Position numbers and translations under genes: made by a program. The notes under the pieces were generated by a model, which was not told where the DNA came from, did not search any database, and saw only the letters and a program-made list of their open reading frames with translations. Positions 17,778 to 27,257 of a stretch of DNA of 64,000 bases are shown in pieces (position 1 is the stretch's first letter; each line of letters begins with the position of its first letter). Source of the DNA: an uncultured Bacteroidales bacterium (lineage in GTDB: Bacteria; Bacteroidota; Bacteroidia; Bacteroidales; UBA932); NCBI GenBank assembly GCA_949294195.1, contig CASFGK010000027.1, forward strand, positions 1 to 64,000, read 5' to 3'.

Positions 17778-18024
17778 ACCGTCTCCAGTCCTTGAGCAGA
17801 GCCCTGACATCCTCGGCCGCTTTCCACTCTTCCACTTCATATTCCCGACAGAGCCACTTTACCAGCATGTCTTCCGTAAAGTCCGCATTCCCTATCTTTT
17901 CCCACAGCCAGGCTGCGGTGCTGTTGAACGTGAAGACGTCTGTCAGGTCGGCATTGTCTCCGGCCTTCACTATCATGTAATGACTGCCGATAGTACGCAG
18001 TTTCAAATCCGTATTAAGTTTCAT
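17752..18024 (-). CDS. PqqD-like peptide-binding protein
   Basis: The start at 18024 (MKLNTDLKLRTIG) gives 90 residues, the usual PqqD length; the frame is open 25 codons further but those overlap the sugar transferase. The fold pattern is a short beta part (SHYMIVKAG, FTFNSTAAWLWEKIG) followed by helices (FTEDMLVKWLCREY, EDVRALLKDWRRYGFI), the standard PqqD/RRE arrangement. PqqD proteins bind the leader of a precursor peptide. It sits 11 bases after the initiating sugar transferase and overlaps the nucleotidyltransferase. Whether a peptide substrate exists in this locus is open; the small peptide genes at 9.6 and 12.2 kb are candidates. Confidence 0.8.
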   Translation of the reverse strand: MKLNTDLKLRTIGSHYMIVKAGDNADLTDVFTFNSTAAWLWEKIGNADFTEDMLVKWLCREYEVEEWKAAEDVRALLKDWRRYGFIAQTD

Positions 18025-18035
18025 GACGATAGTTT

Positions 18036-18674
18036 TCAGAATTTCTTTCCAGTGAAAAGATAAAATGCGGTCTTGGTGATAATCTTGAAGTCCGTCCACA
18101 ACGTATGGCTCTCAAGGTATTCCAGATCCATGTCCAGACGTGTGAGCATCTTTTCCATGGTGTCGGTATAGCCGTTGTACAGAGTGGCCTCCGAGAACAG
18201 TCCCGGCCTCAGGCGGTAGAGCAGTTCATAGTCAGGATTGATCTTCACTATGTCGTCTATAAAGCATTTGCGCTCAGGGCGGGGCCCCACGAACGACATG
18301 TCTCCCTTCAGGACATTCCACAGCTGCGGGAGTTCATCCAGGTGATGGTCTCTGAGCATCCTGCCCACTCTGGTGAGACGGTCATCCGCCTCGCTGCAGA
18401 GCCGCGGCTTGTCATCCTTTTCCGCTCCGTCTATCATGGAACGGAACTTATAGATGATGAACGGCCTGCCTTTATAGCCGATACGTTCCTGCCGGAAAAT
18501 CACCGGTCCCGGAGTCTCGGTCCGGATCATGATATACACTATCAGGAATACCGGAGAGCTTATGACAAGACACACCAGCGCCCCGATCATATCCAGGCCC
18601 CTTTTCACAGCCGACATCACCGGAGAAACAGTGTAACGGTCATCTTTAACATTCTTTACCATATAGTCTTTCAT
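18036..18674 (-). CDS. Initiating undecaprenyl-phosphate sugar-phosphate transferase
   Basis: The encoded protein (212 residues) has one membrane helix (about 28-50, DMIGALVCLVISSPVFLIVY) and the bacterial sugar-transferase domain: FRQERIGYKGRPF, YKFRSM, DELPQLWNVLKGDMSFVGPRPE. It is the short, single-helix (PglC-like/WbaP C-terminal) form. It transfers a sugar-1-phosphate from a nucleotide sugar to undecaprenyl phosphate, the first step of repeat-unit assembly. It overlaps the upstream glycosyltransferase by 29 bases; a start at 18662 (MVKNVKDD) is also possible. Confidence 0.93.
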   Translation of the reverse strand: MKDYMVKNVKDDRYTVSPVMSAVKRGLDMIGALVCLVISSPVFLIVYIMIRTETPGPVIFRQERIGYKGRPFIIYKFRSMIDGAEKDDKPRLCSEADDRLTRVGRMLRDHHLDELPQLWNVLKGDMSFVGPRPERKCFIDDIVKINPDYELLYRLRPGLFSEATLYNGYTDTMEKMLTRLDMDLEYLESHTLWTDFKIITKTAFYLFTGKKF

Positions 18675-19767
18675 ATAGTTTCATACATTCATCCAGCATG
18701 TTGTCTTTCGTAAACACAGTCCGGTAGCGTTCCAGCGCATTCTGCGAATATCTCCGGTATTCCTGTCCGTTGAGGAATACCGACTTGACAGCATCTGCCA
18801 GGGCGGCCGGATTTCCCGGCTCCGCATTCAGTCCGGACACGCCGTGACGGTTTACCCAAGGGACTCCCGAGTCGGGGATAAGGGTCGCCACCACAGGCTT
18901 GGCACACGACATGGCTTCCAGCTGGACTATGCCGCAGGCCTCTGTCTTGTATATCGAGCTCATACAGAACAGGTCGCATGCGCCGAACCATGAAGGAAGG
19001 TCTTCATCCGCCACATGGCCGAGCAGCCTCACCCTGGCGCCCAGTCCGAGAGAGTCTATCTGGCTCTGAAGCGCATCCTTCAGCGGCCCCGAGCCTCCTA
19101 TCAGCACCATATAACTGTCATCCAGCAGGGAAGCAGCCTCCACAAGATACCTGTATCCCTTGTACGGAATCAGGCGTCCGAGCGAAAAGATGATCCTTTT
19201 CCCCGGGTATGCATCCCTGATGCGCCTTACCTTTTCAGGGTCAGGCTGCATGGGAGGTATCCCTATCGGTATCCAGCCGACCTTGTGCTGCACCTTCTGC
19301 AGGTACGGGGATTTCTCCACATACACCGGAGTAGTCCCGACAATCATGTCGGCTCGCCGGATCAGCCATTTCTGGAAAGGTCCGTACAAGGCAAGCAGCA
19401 CCCTGTTCTTCAATATGTCGCTGTGCCAGTGGAGCACCACTTTTCCTCTGTACCCTGAAAAATACAGCGCGAGGCACGCCATCGGATCCGGAGCGTGGAT
19501 ATGTATGATGTCATACCTGCCGCATTCCTTTTTCAGGAGGGAAACCATCTCGGGAGAAATCATGGTGGAAGCGAACTTCCCTATGGTCCTGCAGACGTAC
19601 AGCGTTGCACGGCCGTTTATTTTCTCCCGCCGCCGCGGCCCTTCGGCCGAAGCGCACATCATGTCACAGTCCACCCCTCTTGACGCCAGCCCTGTCATCA
19701 GGTCATACATCACTTTCTCCACACCTCCCAGTATGGGATAGAACTTTCCTAACTGTAGTATTTTCAT
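18646..19767 (-). CDS. GT4 glycosyltransferase
   Basis: The start MKILQLGKFYP at 19767 gives 373 residues and fits the family (the open frame is 13 codons longer). The GT-B fold has an N-terminal GGVEKV loop and, near residue 290, the donor-site motif EACGIVQLEAMSCAKPV with both glutamates of the EX7E motif. It adds a sugar to the growing lipid-linked repeat unit at the inner face of the membrane. Donor and linkage cannot be assigned. Confidence 0.9.
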   Translation of the reverse strand: MKILQLGKFYPILGGVEKVMYDLMTGLASRGVDCDMMCASAEGPRRREKINGRATLYVCRTIGKFASTMISPEMVSLLKKECGRYDIIHIHAPDPMACLALYFSGYRGKVVLHWHSDILKNRVLLALYGPFQKWLIRRADMIVGTTPVYVEKSPYLQKVQHKVGWIPIGIPPMQPDPEKVRRIRDAYPGKRIIFSLGRLIPYKGYRYLVEAASLLDDSYMVLIGGSGPLKDALQSQIDSLGLGARVRLLGHVADEDLPSWFGACDLFCMSSIYKTEACGIVQLEAMSCAKPVVATLIPDSGVPWVNRHGVSGLNAEPGNPAALADAVKSVFLNGQEYRRYSQNALERYRTVFTKDNMLDECMKLYERLYGKEC

Positions 19768-19783
19768 AGAACCAGTCTGTATT

Positions 19784-21016
19784 TCATCTGCCGCAGAGCC
19801 TTTCATACAGCCTTATATAGTCGCCGTATCTGTCGGATTTCCTGAAATATTCAAGTGCGCAGGCCCTGCACTTGTCTCTATACTGTTGCCTGTCGGACAT
19901 TTCTATCGTCCTGACAGCTTTCATTACCCCGTCCAGATCACCGGGCTCTACTATGAAACCCGTTTCAGGAGTCACGGATTCCGGACTGCCCCCGGTCCTG
20001 TATGTGACTACCGGCGTCCCGCAGGAAACAGCTTCAAGGTTGACTGTCGGGTAGTTGTCCTGCCATGTAGGATTCACGAAGACATCGGCTGCAGCATACA
20101 GTCCTGCAAGCTCCCTGACATCCGCTGTCCTGGATATGCCCGTGACACGCTCCGGCAGCGCCGCTATCTGCTTCCCGGTCAGTCCCACAAGCACCAGAGC
20201 CTCATCATCGCGGAGTCTGCGCGCCATCTCCATGAAATCCGCCAACCCTTTCTCCCTGCTCCAGATACTGGCCACCCCGAGGATTATATGCTTCCCTTCC
20301 AGTCCGTATTTCCCGACAGCGTCAGACGGTGCGGAAGGGGAAAAGATGTCGGTATCTATCCCGTTGTGTATCACCTGCATACTGTAGTCCTTCAGGAAAG
20401 AGTCTTCCATTTCGGAACGGATCCATCCGGATACCGGGACTATGACGAACCTGTCCCGGGGCATAGAGGTGAACGAGCGTTTCTTGTCTTCCCAGTTCCT
20501 GCGGGAACGGTCTGCCCAGAGGCTTTTCGGGAACTCCCTTTTCTGCGGGCAATGTCCGCAGCCTGTACGCCATCTGCCGCATCCTGCAGCCGTATAATAG
20601 TAGCAGTGCCCCGTATACAGCCAGCAGTCATGGACAGTCCATACTACAGGTATCCCGCTTGAAGAAAGGAAATCGAACAGTATCCTGTAGTTCAGGAAAT
20701 ATCCGTGGATGTTGTGGATATGGATGATATCCGGTCTTATCTCCTCTATCCTCCTGACAAACTGTCTGGTGGCCCTGTCCGAGGCAAGTCCGTGCCTGTC
20801 CGCCAGTCTGGTCACTGCACCGTGCCATGCGACACTCAGCCTGTCCCCCACAGGGACCAGTTCCGAGGCGCACTCCGGTTCCCCGTCCCTTCCCCGGCTG
20901 TAGGCCACATAGCTTTCCCATCCTCCGGAGATGGCCAGTTCGCCTATTTCCTGCATTATACGGCCTGTGGAGGTGGATTTCCTCAGTACGGGATTTATCT
21001 GCAGGAGTCTTTTCAT
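19784..21016 (-). CDS. GT4 glycosyltransferase with Cys-rich loop
   Basis: The protein has 410 residues and the GT-B fold. The N-terminal domain has WTVHDCWLYTGHC followed by a cysteine cluster (GCGRWRTGCGHCP), typical of a subgroup of capsule GT4 enzymes. The C-terminal donor site is DNYPTVNLEAVSCGTPVV. It lies between other GT4 genes with 16- and 12-base gaps. Sugar specificity unknown. Confidence 0.9.
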   Translation of the reverse strand: MKRLLQINPVLRKSTSTGRIMQEIGELAISGGWESYVAYSRGRDGEPECASELVPVGDRLSVAWHGAVTRLADRHGLASDRATRQFVRRIEEIRPDIIHIHNIHGYFLNYRILFDFLSSSGIPVVWTVHDCWLYTGHCYYYTAAGCGRWRTGCGHCPQKREFPKSLWADRSRRNWEDKKRSFTSMPRDRFVIVPVSGWIRSEMEDSFLKDYSMQVIHNGIDTDIFSPSAPSDAVGKYGLEGKHIILGVASIWSREKGLADFMEMARRLRDDEALVLVGLTGKQIAALPERVTGISRTADVRELAGLYAAADVFVNPTWQDNYPTVNLEAVSCGTPVVTYRTGGSPESVTPETGFIVEPGDLDGVMKAVRTIEMSDRQQYRDKCRACALEYFRKSDRYGDYIRLYERLCGR

Positions 21017-21028
21017 ATTGTCTTCCGG

Positions 21029-22219
21029 TTATTCTGTCTTGTCAGTACCATCAGCCTTCATGAGTCCGGCCGGCTGTGCCGCAATAGAGCGGAACAGCCG
21101 CATCCATTTTTCCATCACCGCGGCTTCGGAATATGTTTCCGTCACTTTAAGGGCTTCCCGGGACATGCTCCGGCGCAGTGAAACGTCCGACATGAGCCTT
21201 TTCATGGCCCCGGCAAGAGCTTCCGTGTCCCCCTCCCGGACTATGATGCCGCTGCCTTTCCCTCCGATGATGTCTTCAGGTCCGCACTTGTACCCGAATG
21301 TCGCTACCGGAAGTCCGCACGACATCGCCTCTATCATCACCATAGGGAATCCTTCATAGTGAGAGCTCATCACCAGAAAGGCGCTGCCGGCATATTCCTG
21401 CCAGATATCCTTGACCGGCGCATGGATGGAAACGCTGCCGCCCAGGCCGTATCTGTCTGTCATTTCCTGCAGCATCCCTTTCCATTCGCCCTGGCCGAAA
21501 ATGTCCAGAGTCCAGTCTCCGGACGCGGGATCACTCTTCACTATCCTCCAGGCATCTATCAGCCTGTCGAATCCTTTCTGATAGTCGAGTCTGCCCACTG
21601 CTATCACCCTGTGGGCGGAGACATCCGAGACATACCTGCCCTCCTTCGGCGGGAGCAGCGCCGCGTTCGGTATCACCTCGATATTGGGAAGATCCCCCCA
21701 GTATCCCCTGTCCTCCTGTGTCAGTACCACGAAGCGGTCGAACTTACGCACTATCCGCCCGTCCTGCCATGTCCTGAACCTGTCCGCCAGTCCCAGAATC
21801 CCCTTCCTGCCGTACTGGAGCCTGAAATACCTGCAGTAATGCAGCTCCAGCACCTTTCTGCTGCCGTCCCTGATATCCGGTATGAACGATGACTCGGACG
21901 GATAGAGCGACACCACGATATCGGCCTTTTCCCTCATCAGGATCTCTGTCAGGGCTTTCCTGTGCTTCCTTCTCTTCGCCAGGTATCCGGCTATCTTGCC
22001 CGGAGGGGTCCTGAGATTGTCATCGGAATAGTTGATGCCCATATCGATCCTGCGCACAGACTCCGGAAACGGATAGAACGGCGGCCTCCCCTTCTGGTCC
22101 GTCGTGACTATCAGCACTTCCCATCCGGTATGGCTCGCGAGCCAGGACACCTTGTTGCAAAGCACCCTTTCCATCCCTCCCGGATTGCATATCGAATGCG
22201 TGCAGTAGATGAGTTTCAT
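21029..22219 (-). CDS. GT4 glycosyltransferase
   Basis: This 396-residue enzyme has an N-terminal NPGGMERV loop and a C-terminal EGFPMVMIEAMSCGLPV motif, both typical of GT4. The last bases overlap nothing downstream; at its start it overlaps the acetyltransferase gene by 4 bases (ATGA type), so translation is probably coupled. Specificity unknown. Confidence 0.9.
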   Translation of the reverse strand: MKLIYCTHSICNPGGMERVLCNKVSWLASHTGWEVLIVTTDQKGRPPFYPFPESVRRIDMGINYSDDNLRTPPGKIAGYLAKRRKHRKALTEILMREKADIVVSLYPSESSFIPDIRDGSRKVLELHYCRYFRLQYGRKGILGLADRFRTWQDGRIVRKFDRFVVLTQEDRGYWGDLPNIEVIPNAALLPPKEGRYVSDVSAHRVIAVGRLDYQKGFDRLIDAWRIVKSDPASGDWTLDIFGQGEWKGMLQEMTDRYGLGGSVSIHAPVKDIWQEYAGSAFLVMSSHYEGFPMVMIEAMSCGLPVATFGYKCGPEDIIGGKGSGIIVREGDTEALAGAMKRLMSDVSLRRSMSREALKVTETYSEAAVMEKWMRLFRSIAAQPAGLMKADGTDKTE

Positions 22220-22818
22220 AAAAATCTTATAACTTTTGCAGGATTCCCTCCTGCGATGCAGTCGGGAGGGATATTTGTGGAGACAACCGATCCTGCAGCC
22301 ACAATACTCCTTGCACCTATGGTCACTCCTTTGAGGACAATGCAGTTCACGCCTATAAATACGTCATCCTCTATGACTATAGGACTGGAAACTCCCCAGT
22401 CGGTATGCTGTCCTCTTCGGATGATATAATCCTTATTGTGCGCATCCGTATCTATCAGGATACAGTTGCCTCCGATCTTGACATTATTCCCGACAGTTAT
22501 ACTTTCATGAGCCCAGAGGACCGTACTGCTCATTCCGACATTGTCGCCTATCGTTATTTTTGCCCCCCCCGTAGCATAAACAGCCCCTTGTCTGTTGGAA
22601 CACAAGGCATTGATATTCCATCCTGACGAAAAATACAGGTTGTCTCCTATCTTCACCTCCGCGGAAGGGAAAAGGTTGATATACAACTTGCCGTGAACGG
22701 TACAGTTCCTGCCGTAGCCTATTCCATAAAGCCTGAAACGGACAAGATTCCAGTACGCGCTCAACCTGTTTCTTACCCGTTTGACAAAACGGATGCTTTT
22801 ACGGAAAAGGATACTCAT
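22216..22818 (-). CDS. Left-handed beta-helix acyltransferase (hexapeptide family)
   Basis: The 200-residue protein carries hexapeptide repeats through the middle and end (VKIGDNLYFSSG, VGNNVKIGGNCILID, IEDDVFIGVNCIVLKGVTIG). The motif DAHNKDY resembles the catalytic His region of maltose/galactoside acetyltransferases. It probably O-acetylates a sugar of the repeat unit. A run of eight G (22563-22570) codes for part of ATGGAK and is in frame here; a one-base slip would truncate the enzyme after about 90 residues. It overlaps both neighbours by four bases. Confidence 0.88.
   Translation of the reverse strand: MSILFRKSIRFVKRVRNRLSAYWNLVRFRLYGIGYGRNCTVHGKLYINLFPSAEVKIGDNLYFSSGWNINALCSNRQGAVYATGGAKITIGDNVGMSSTVLWAHESITVGNNVKIGGNCILIDTDAHNKDYIIRRGQHTDWGVSSPIVIEDDVFIGVNCIVLKGVTIGARSIVAAGSVVSTNIPPDCIAGGNPAKVIRFL
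22563..22570 (-). repeat. Homopolymer of eight G (coding strand) in the acetyltransferase gene
   Basis: Eight C on the plus strand. The present length keeps the hexapeptide frame open, so the gene reads as ON. Confidence 0.9.
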
Positions 22819-24071
22819 TTACTGTCGTTTTCAAGGATTTCATTATATATTTCCAGGACTCTGCACACGATAGTCTGCCTGTCATGACGCACCAGCGCCT
22901 CCTTTCTTGCGGCATTGCCTGCAGCTATGTTAATTTCAGGATTTTCATATATGTATTTCATCAGATATGCCATCTGGAACGGGTCATTTGCCGGAACCAG
23001 AAAACCGGTACGGCCATCGTCTATTACAGCCGGTATTCCACCGACATTCACTGATATTCCGGTAACACCGGAAATCGACGCTTCACACAAACTGTTAGAA
23101 GCATTTTCAATGTAAGAAGGGTGAACATAAGCCGTTGCAGATATCAATGCACTTCTTATTTGTTCAGCGGTACCTACTCCCATCAGTTTTATACCCACAT
23201 CATGATGTTTTATCCTGAAAACAGTTTCAACAAATTTCGGATTGACATCTCCAAATACTTTCCATTCAAAATCAGGCAATACCTTTTTCAGTATGGCTGC
23301 CGTTTTCAGTACCAAATCAAAACCTTTATACAATGGAGATGATATCGTTGTGACAAATACAGGTTTATCCGGAAGAGTCCGTTTTGCGGATTTGTCATAA
23401 AAAACCTCCCTTAACATTTCATTACAATGAAAATAACATGAATCCGGACTTATCAATTTCACAATCCTTTCGTCCCATACTGAATGTCCCATGTAATATC
23501 TGAGACTGCGAAACATCCTTTGTTCTGTTACGCTATTACGTTGCCATGCTATTTTATCGCTAAGCCTTCTTAATATATTTCCGAAAGACTTGTCCTGCCA
23601 CAAATACATTTTCCATGATACAAAAGGAGGAAGGAAAGCATTCAGGCAGGCCGAAAGAATCCCCTGGATATGTAAAACCACGGGAACCGAAACATGATTT
23701 GCTATCAGACCGTATATGTTCTCCGACCCGAAGACCTGGATAATGTCAGGCTTGAAATCTTCCGCGACATTCACCAGAGCGGGCATGGCCAGTCTTTCAT
23801 GTCTGAAAGTTGATGTCCCGGGACGGCCGAATATCGTTTCAATGGTGTATTTCACCGACTTGTGAGGCCGGGGCAGCAAGTAGTATACTGTTCCGCCCGA
23901 CTCTTCCTTTTTCGCTTCAGTAACAGACCGGGAATAGAAACAGACGCCCAATTCGATTTCCGGGATTTTCCCCAACTCCTTTTCCAGCGAGGATATCCAT
24001 CCTCCGCCATTATACCCGTTCGGGTTCTGCGAATAACAGGATGGAGTGTTTGTAAACCACAAGACACGCAT
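22815..24071 (-). CDS. GT4 glycosyltransferase
   Basis: The product (418 residues) starts MRVLWFTNTPS and has the GT4 C-terminal motif ENASNSLCEASISGVTGI in its last third. The N-terminal half contains several aromatic, membrane-associated segments. It adds a residue of the repeat unit; specificity is not readable. Base composition is somewhat more AT-rich than the preceding genes. Confidence 0.88.
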   Translation of the reverse strand: MRVLWFTNTPSCYSQNPNGYNGGGWISSLEKELGKIPEIELGVCFYSRSVTEAKKEESGGTVYYLLPRPHKSVKYTIETIFGRPGTSTFRHERLAMPALVNVAEDFKPDIIQVFGSENIYGLIANHVSVPVVLHIQGILSACLNAFLPPFVSWKMYLWQDKSFGNILRRLSDKIAWQRNSVTEQRMFRSLRYYMGHSVWDERIVKLISPDSCYFHCNEMLREVFYDKSAKRTLPDKPVFVTTISSPLYKGFDLVLKTAAILKKVLPDFEWKVFGDVNPKFVETVFRIKHHDVGIKLMGVGTAEQIRSALISATAYVHPSYIENASNSLCEASISGVTGISVNVGGIPAVIDDGRTGFLVPANDPFQMAYLMKYIYENPEINIAAGNAARKEALVRHDRQTIVCRVLEIYNEILENDSK

Positions 24072-24083
24072 ACGGATTGATTT

Positions 24084-24956
24084 CTATATTGATATCCAAC
24101 CATGGCAGCAGAGCTTGTCTGATCTGTACTCTGCCGCAGCTTCAGGATTAAACCATTTTTCAGGAATGACAACCGTCTTGTCCTTATGACTGTTCAGAAA
24201 AGCCGCCCACCAGCTATATGTACTGTTGGATATGATATTGTGCCGGCACAGACTCATAAGCTGCATATCACAGTGGCTTCCGGGACCGGATACCGGATTG
24301 CCCCGGACAAGGGTATATTCAAAACCTGTAAAATTTTCTTTTACCCACTCCGGATTGTCGGTAAAGACGTAAAACCGGGGATTCTCCACCCTGCCTTTCA
24401 GCAAATCCACTGCCCTGGAATAGTACTCCGCCGGACAAGTCCCTGTATACCAATGTCTTTCAGCATAGTCCTTTCCTTTGCGGACATGTACCGCCACTGA
24501 CTCGCAGGACAATATTTCTTCCGATACGGCCCGGTTATATGCATCTGCAAACGGCCTGAAAGAAAAAGCGGACAAGACTTCGCTTTCAACGGCACTTACC
24601 ATCTCCGCATTCTGGAATACGCCTGAAATATAAAGCAACCGGGAATTTTCATCCGGCAGCGATGCATCAAAGGCCGATGACATGTATCTGACCCGGCAAG
24701 TCTTCCACAAATACCGTCTGCGGATCCGGGAAATCAGGGATGACCCGCCTCCCGTTTTCAGCACATCCATAGCAGGGGCCTGACGTATAGGGGCATCAGG
24801 GAATATGGAACTCCATGACACTTTTTCGTGCCTGAGCTTTGCCGAAGTATAGAAATCCACATACGCATCATACCCGAGTTTCTTCAGATACAGGTAGTAA
24901 CTGTACTGGAACATACGGTTGGCAAGCCCGCAAGCCATATTTACGATTACCGGCAT
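24084..24956 (-). CDS. GT11 alpha-1,2-fucosyltransferase-like protein
   Basis: Over 290 residues three GT11 features appear in order: the start CGLANRMFQYSYYLYLKKLG, the donor motif VAVHVRKGKDY (HxRxxD-like region) and the end motifs FYVFTDNPEWV and ISNSTYSWWAAFL. GT11 enzymes use GDP-fucose. The locus has no GDP-fucose pathway genes, so the donor must be made from genes elsewhere. Confidence 0.9.
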   Translation of the reverse strand: MPVIVNMACGLANRMFQYSYYLYLKKLGYDAYVDFYTSAKLRHEKVSWSSIFPDAPIRQAPAMDVLKTGGGSSLISRIRRRYLWKTCRVRYMSSAFDASLPDENSRLLYISGVFQNAEMVSAVESEVLSAFSFRPFADAYNRAVSEEILSCESVAVHVRKGKDYAERHWYTGTCPAEYYSRAVDLLKGRVENPRFYVFTDNPEWVKENFTGFEYTLVRGNPVSGPGSHCDMQLMSLCRHNIISNSTYSWWAAFLNSHKDKTVVIPEKWFNPEAAAEYRSDKLCCHGWISI

Positions 24957-24958
24957 AT

Positions 24959-26263
24959 TTACACTTCTGATGTTTCCTGCATATCGTCATCCCTGCAACT
25001 GTCTGCCATTCCGAAACACAGGAACGGAGCGAATGCGAGGAAAATATCCGTAGAGACTTTCACCCATATTGCACAGTTCAGAAGAAGAATCGTCAGAAAC
25101 ATATACTTGTACTTGACGAAACGCTTCATGCACACACTGCACACTTTTGCCATAAACGCCATGAATATCCCCAGTCCGACAATCCCGAAATAGAACAGGA
25201 AACGGGAATACCCGGCGTCCGTACCCATATAGAATCCATACCACAACGGGCCCTGGTAATACAGGTCATTGGCCATTCCGCTCATATATCCGTCTCCTAT
25301 AATCCATGTTTTCAGGTTATCAGGGAAAATGAGGCCCTGCATGAGCATTGTATTCGATGTCACCTCCCAGCGTCCTTTTTCCGCTAAGGAGAAAAACCCT
25401 TCAAAACCGAAACGGAGATATTTGTGCCAGGGGTCGCTTACATTATAGAGGACAGTCAGGACAATAACAGCTCCTGCGACAAAACCGGCAAGCCAGCCGG
25501 TTATGGTCTTTCTGTCCTTTTCCCCGATAACTTTATCCGAAAACAACACGAATGCAAGATAAGCCAGGGACAAAAGCATTCCGACCGTAGTCGTCCTTCC
25601 GATCATATTGCCTATGACTGCAATGATACAATACGCAACAACCAAAGGGACAATATATCTTAGCGGTTTGCCCTTTCCGGCCATTTGCGGCAGCAGAAAT
25701 GCTATCATGACCAGCAATACCGCCATACGGCCTCCAGCCACATCAAGCGCACAGCCTATGCCATACAAACGCCCTTCGAATTTGCCCATAAAACCTTCTC
25801 CCGCCAGGAAACTGTCGACAAAATCCTTCAATGGAGCATACAGTACCATAGAAAACGCGAGAAGGCACTGCAGAGCGCCCACCGCTATCATGTAAAAGCA
25901 CACAAGCTCCACTGTAACTTTCCCGTGGACGGCTTTTATGACATTCACCAGAAAATAGGCTGCACCGACCCATACCCACATGGAAACAATGTATGACAAA
26001 TACGAGTTGTCCGTAGTATTGTTCAACACCATCGTCGTGAAACTTGCCGCAGACACTCCAAGTGCGAGCAATGATATGAGGAAGAAATCTTTATCAATAA
26101 ACCCGGTCCGTGTCTTTCCGAGGTTGAAAAAAAGCATCACCAGACCGCAGGCCGCCAACATCATCTTCGTGTTGGCCGCAGGAAAAAAAGTAAAAACAAA
26201 CGGAAAGTAGAAGAAACTCGTAAGTATCACCACTATAGGTATCAGAAAATACTTTGCCTGCAT
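24959..26263 (-). CDS. Wzy-like O-antigen/polysaccharide polymerase
   Basis: This is an integral membrane protein of 434 residues with about ten to twelve hydrophobic segments (for example FFYFPFVFTFF, MMLAACGLVMLFFNLG, YIVPLVVAYCIIAVIG). A large hydrophilic loop near residues 270-340 contains the WIIGDGYMSG region. The layout is that of Wzy polymerases, which share little sequence. It would join flipped repeat units in the periplasm. It is the only polymerase candidate in the locus. Confidence 0.8.
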   Translation of the reverse strand: MQAKYFLIPIVVILTSFFYFPFVFTFFPAANTKMMLAACGLVMLFFNLGKTRTGFIDKDFFLISLLALGVSAASFTTMVLNNTTDNSYLSYIVSMWVWVGAAYFLVNVIKAVHGKVTVELVCFYMIAVGALQCLLAFSMVLYAPLKDFVDSFLAGEGFMGKFEGRLYGIGCALDVAGGRMAVLLVMIAFLLPQMAGKGKPLRYIVPLVVAYCIIAVIGNMIGRTTTVGMLLSLAYLAFVLFSDKVIGEKDRKTITGWLAGFVAGAVIVLTVLYNVSDPWHKYLRFGFEGFFSLAEKGRWEVTSNTMLMQGLIFPDNLKTWIIGDGYMSGMANDLYYQGPLWYGFYMGTDAGYSRFLFYFGIVGLGIFMAFMAKVCSVCMKRFVKYKYMFLTILLLNCAIWVKVSTDIFLAFAPFLCFGMADSCRDDDMQETSEV

Positions 26264-26267
26264 GTTT

Positions 26268-27257
26268 CTATCTGTAAATTAATCCGTAAACTATCTTGTT
26301 GAACATATACCCGTACATTCTTACAGCCAGGAACTGGCCTTTCCATGCCAGCCACTGCAGAAGTCTGCTCCTGAGTGAAATGTTCCTGTTCCGCATTATA
26401 TACCTGTCCGATTCGGGATACCATTCTTTCCAAAGTCTGAGTTTGGAGGGATCGCCGGAAAGAAGGAATGGAAACTTTGCGTCAAGTTTCAGGAAAGCAA
26501 GCTCCATGTCAAGCCCGTCTCCGTACTTGCCCTTGATAAAACGGACAATCCTGTCCACATTATATCTCAGTTCCTGAAGATGCCTGTCCGAATATGTCCT
26601 GCTGAATGCAGTGTCGTTTGTCTTTACGTAATGGTAATACGCCTTCGGGACATACTTCACTTTACCGGCACAGGAAAACAGCATCATCATCGTCATATCT
26701 TCACCCATCCCGTATCCGGCAGGAAACTCTATACCGTTTTCCGTATAAAGACTTCTCCGGACCAGCTTGTTCCATACATTGAACTTCATGGCGCCGCCCA
26801 GCATGCCTTTCAGTGCTTCCATCGGAGAGCCATAGTCCGGCTGGCGCATATACCTCTCCCTGTGCTCGAACGAAAGATACCAGTCGCACCAGACTATATC
26901 AGCATCATTCCCCACAGCCGCGCCATAAAGGTTTTCAAGCATGTCAGGCTCCACAAAATCGTCACTGTCGCAGTGAAAGACATAGCAGCCTGAAGCCTCA
27001 GCCAGACCGGTATTCCTGGCGGAGGGAAGGCCCTGATTCTTTTCATGGCGGAGAATCCTTACCTGCGGTATTCTTTCCGGATGCCTTTGAACGCATTCCC
27101 GGACAAGGTCCATGCTCTTGTCCGGAGATGCGTCATCCACGAAGATAAATTCGACATCTTCCAGTGTCTGCACCATCAGGGATTCAGTACATCTGGAAAT
27201 GAACTTCTCCACGTTATATACCGGGACTATTACTGATACCTTCGGATACATAGTCAT
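26268..27257 (-). CDS. GT2 glycosyltransferase
   Basis: The GT-A domain of this 329-residue enzyme starts VSVIVPVYNVEKFI; FVDDASPDKSMDL and the DxD motif HCDSDDF follow. The C-terminal part is basic and amphipathic. Its start overlaps the end of the next upstream gene by four bases. Confidence 0.9.
   Translation of the reverse strand: MTMYPKVSVIVPVYNVEKFISRCTESLMVQTLEDVEFIFVDDASPDKSMDLVRECVQRHPERIPQVRILRHEKNQGLPSARNTGLAEASGCYVFHCDSDDFVEPDMLENLYGAAVGNDADIVWCDWYLSFEHRERYMRQPDYGSPMEALKGMLGGAMKFNVWNKLVRRSLYTENGIEFPAGYGMGEDMTMMMLFSCAGKVKYVPKAYYHYVKTNDTAFSRTYSDRHLQELRYNVDRIVRFIKGKYGDGLDMELAFLKLDAKFPFLLSGDPSKLRLWKEWYPESDRYIMRNRNISLRSRLLQWLAWKGQFLAVRMYGYMFNKIVYGLIYR

Noticed and set aside
15745..18024. 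A complete lasso-peptide cluster
   Set aside because: No asparagine-synthetase-like cyclase or B-protein peptidase is present in the window; only accessory genes are.
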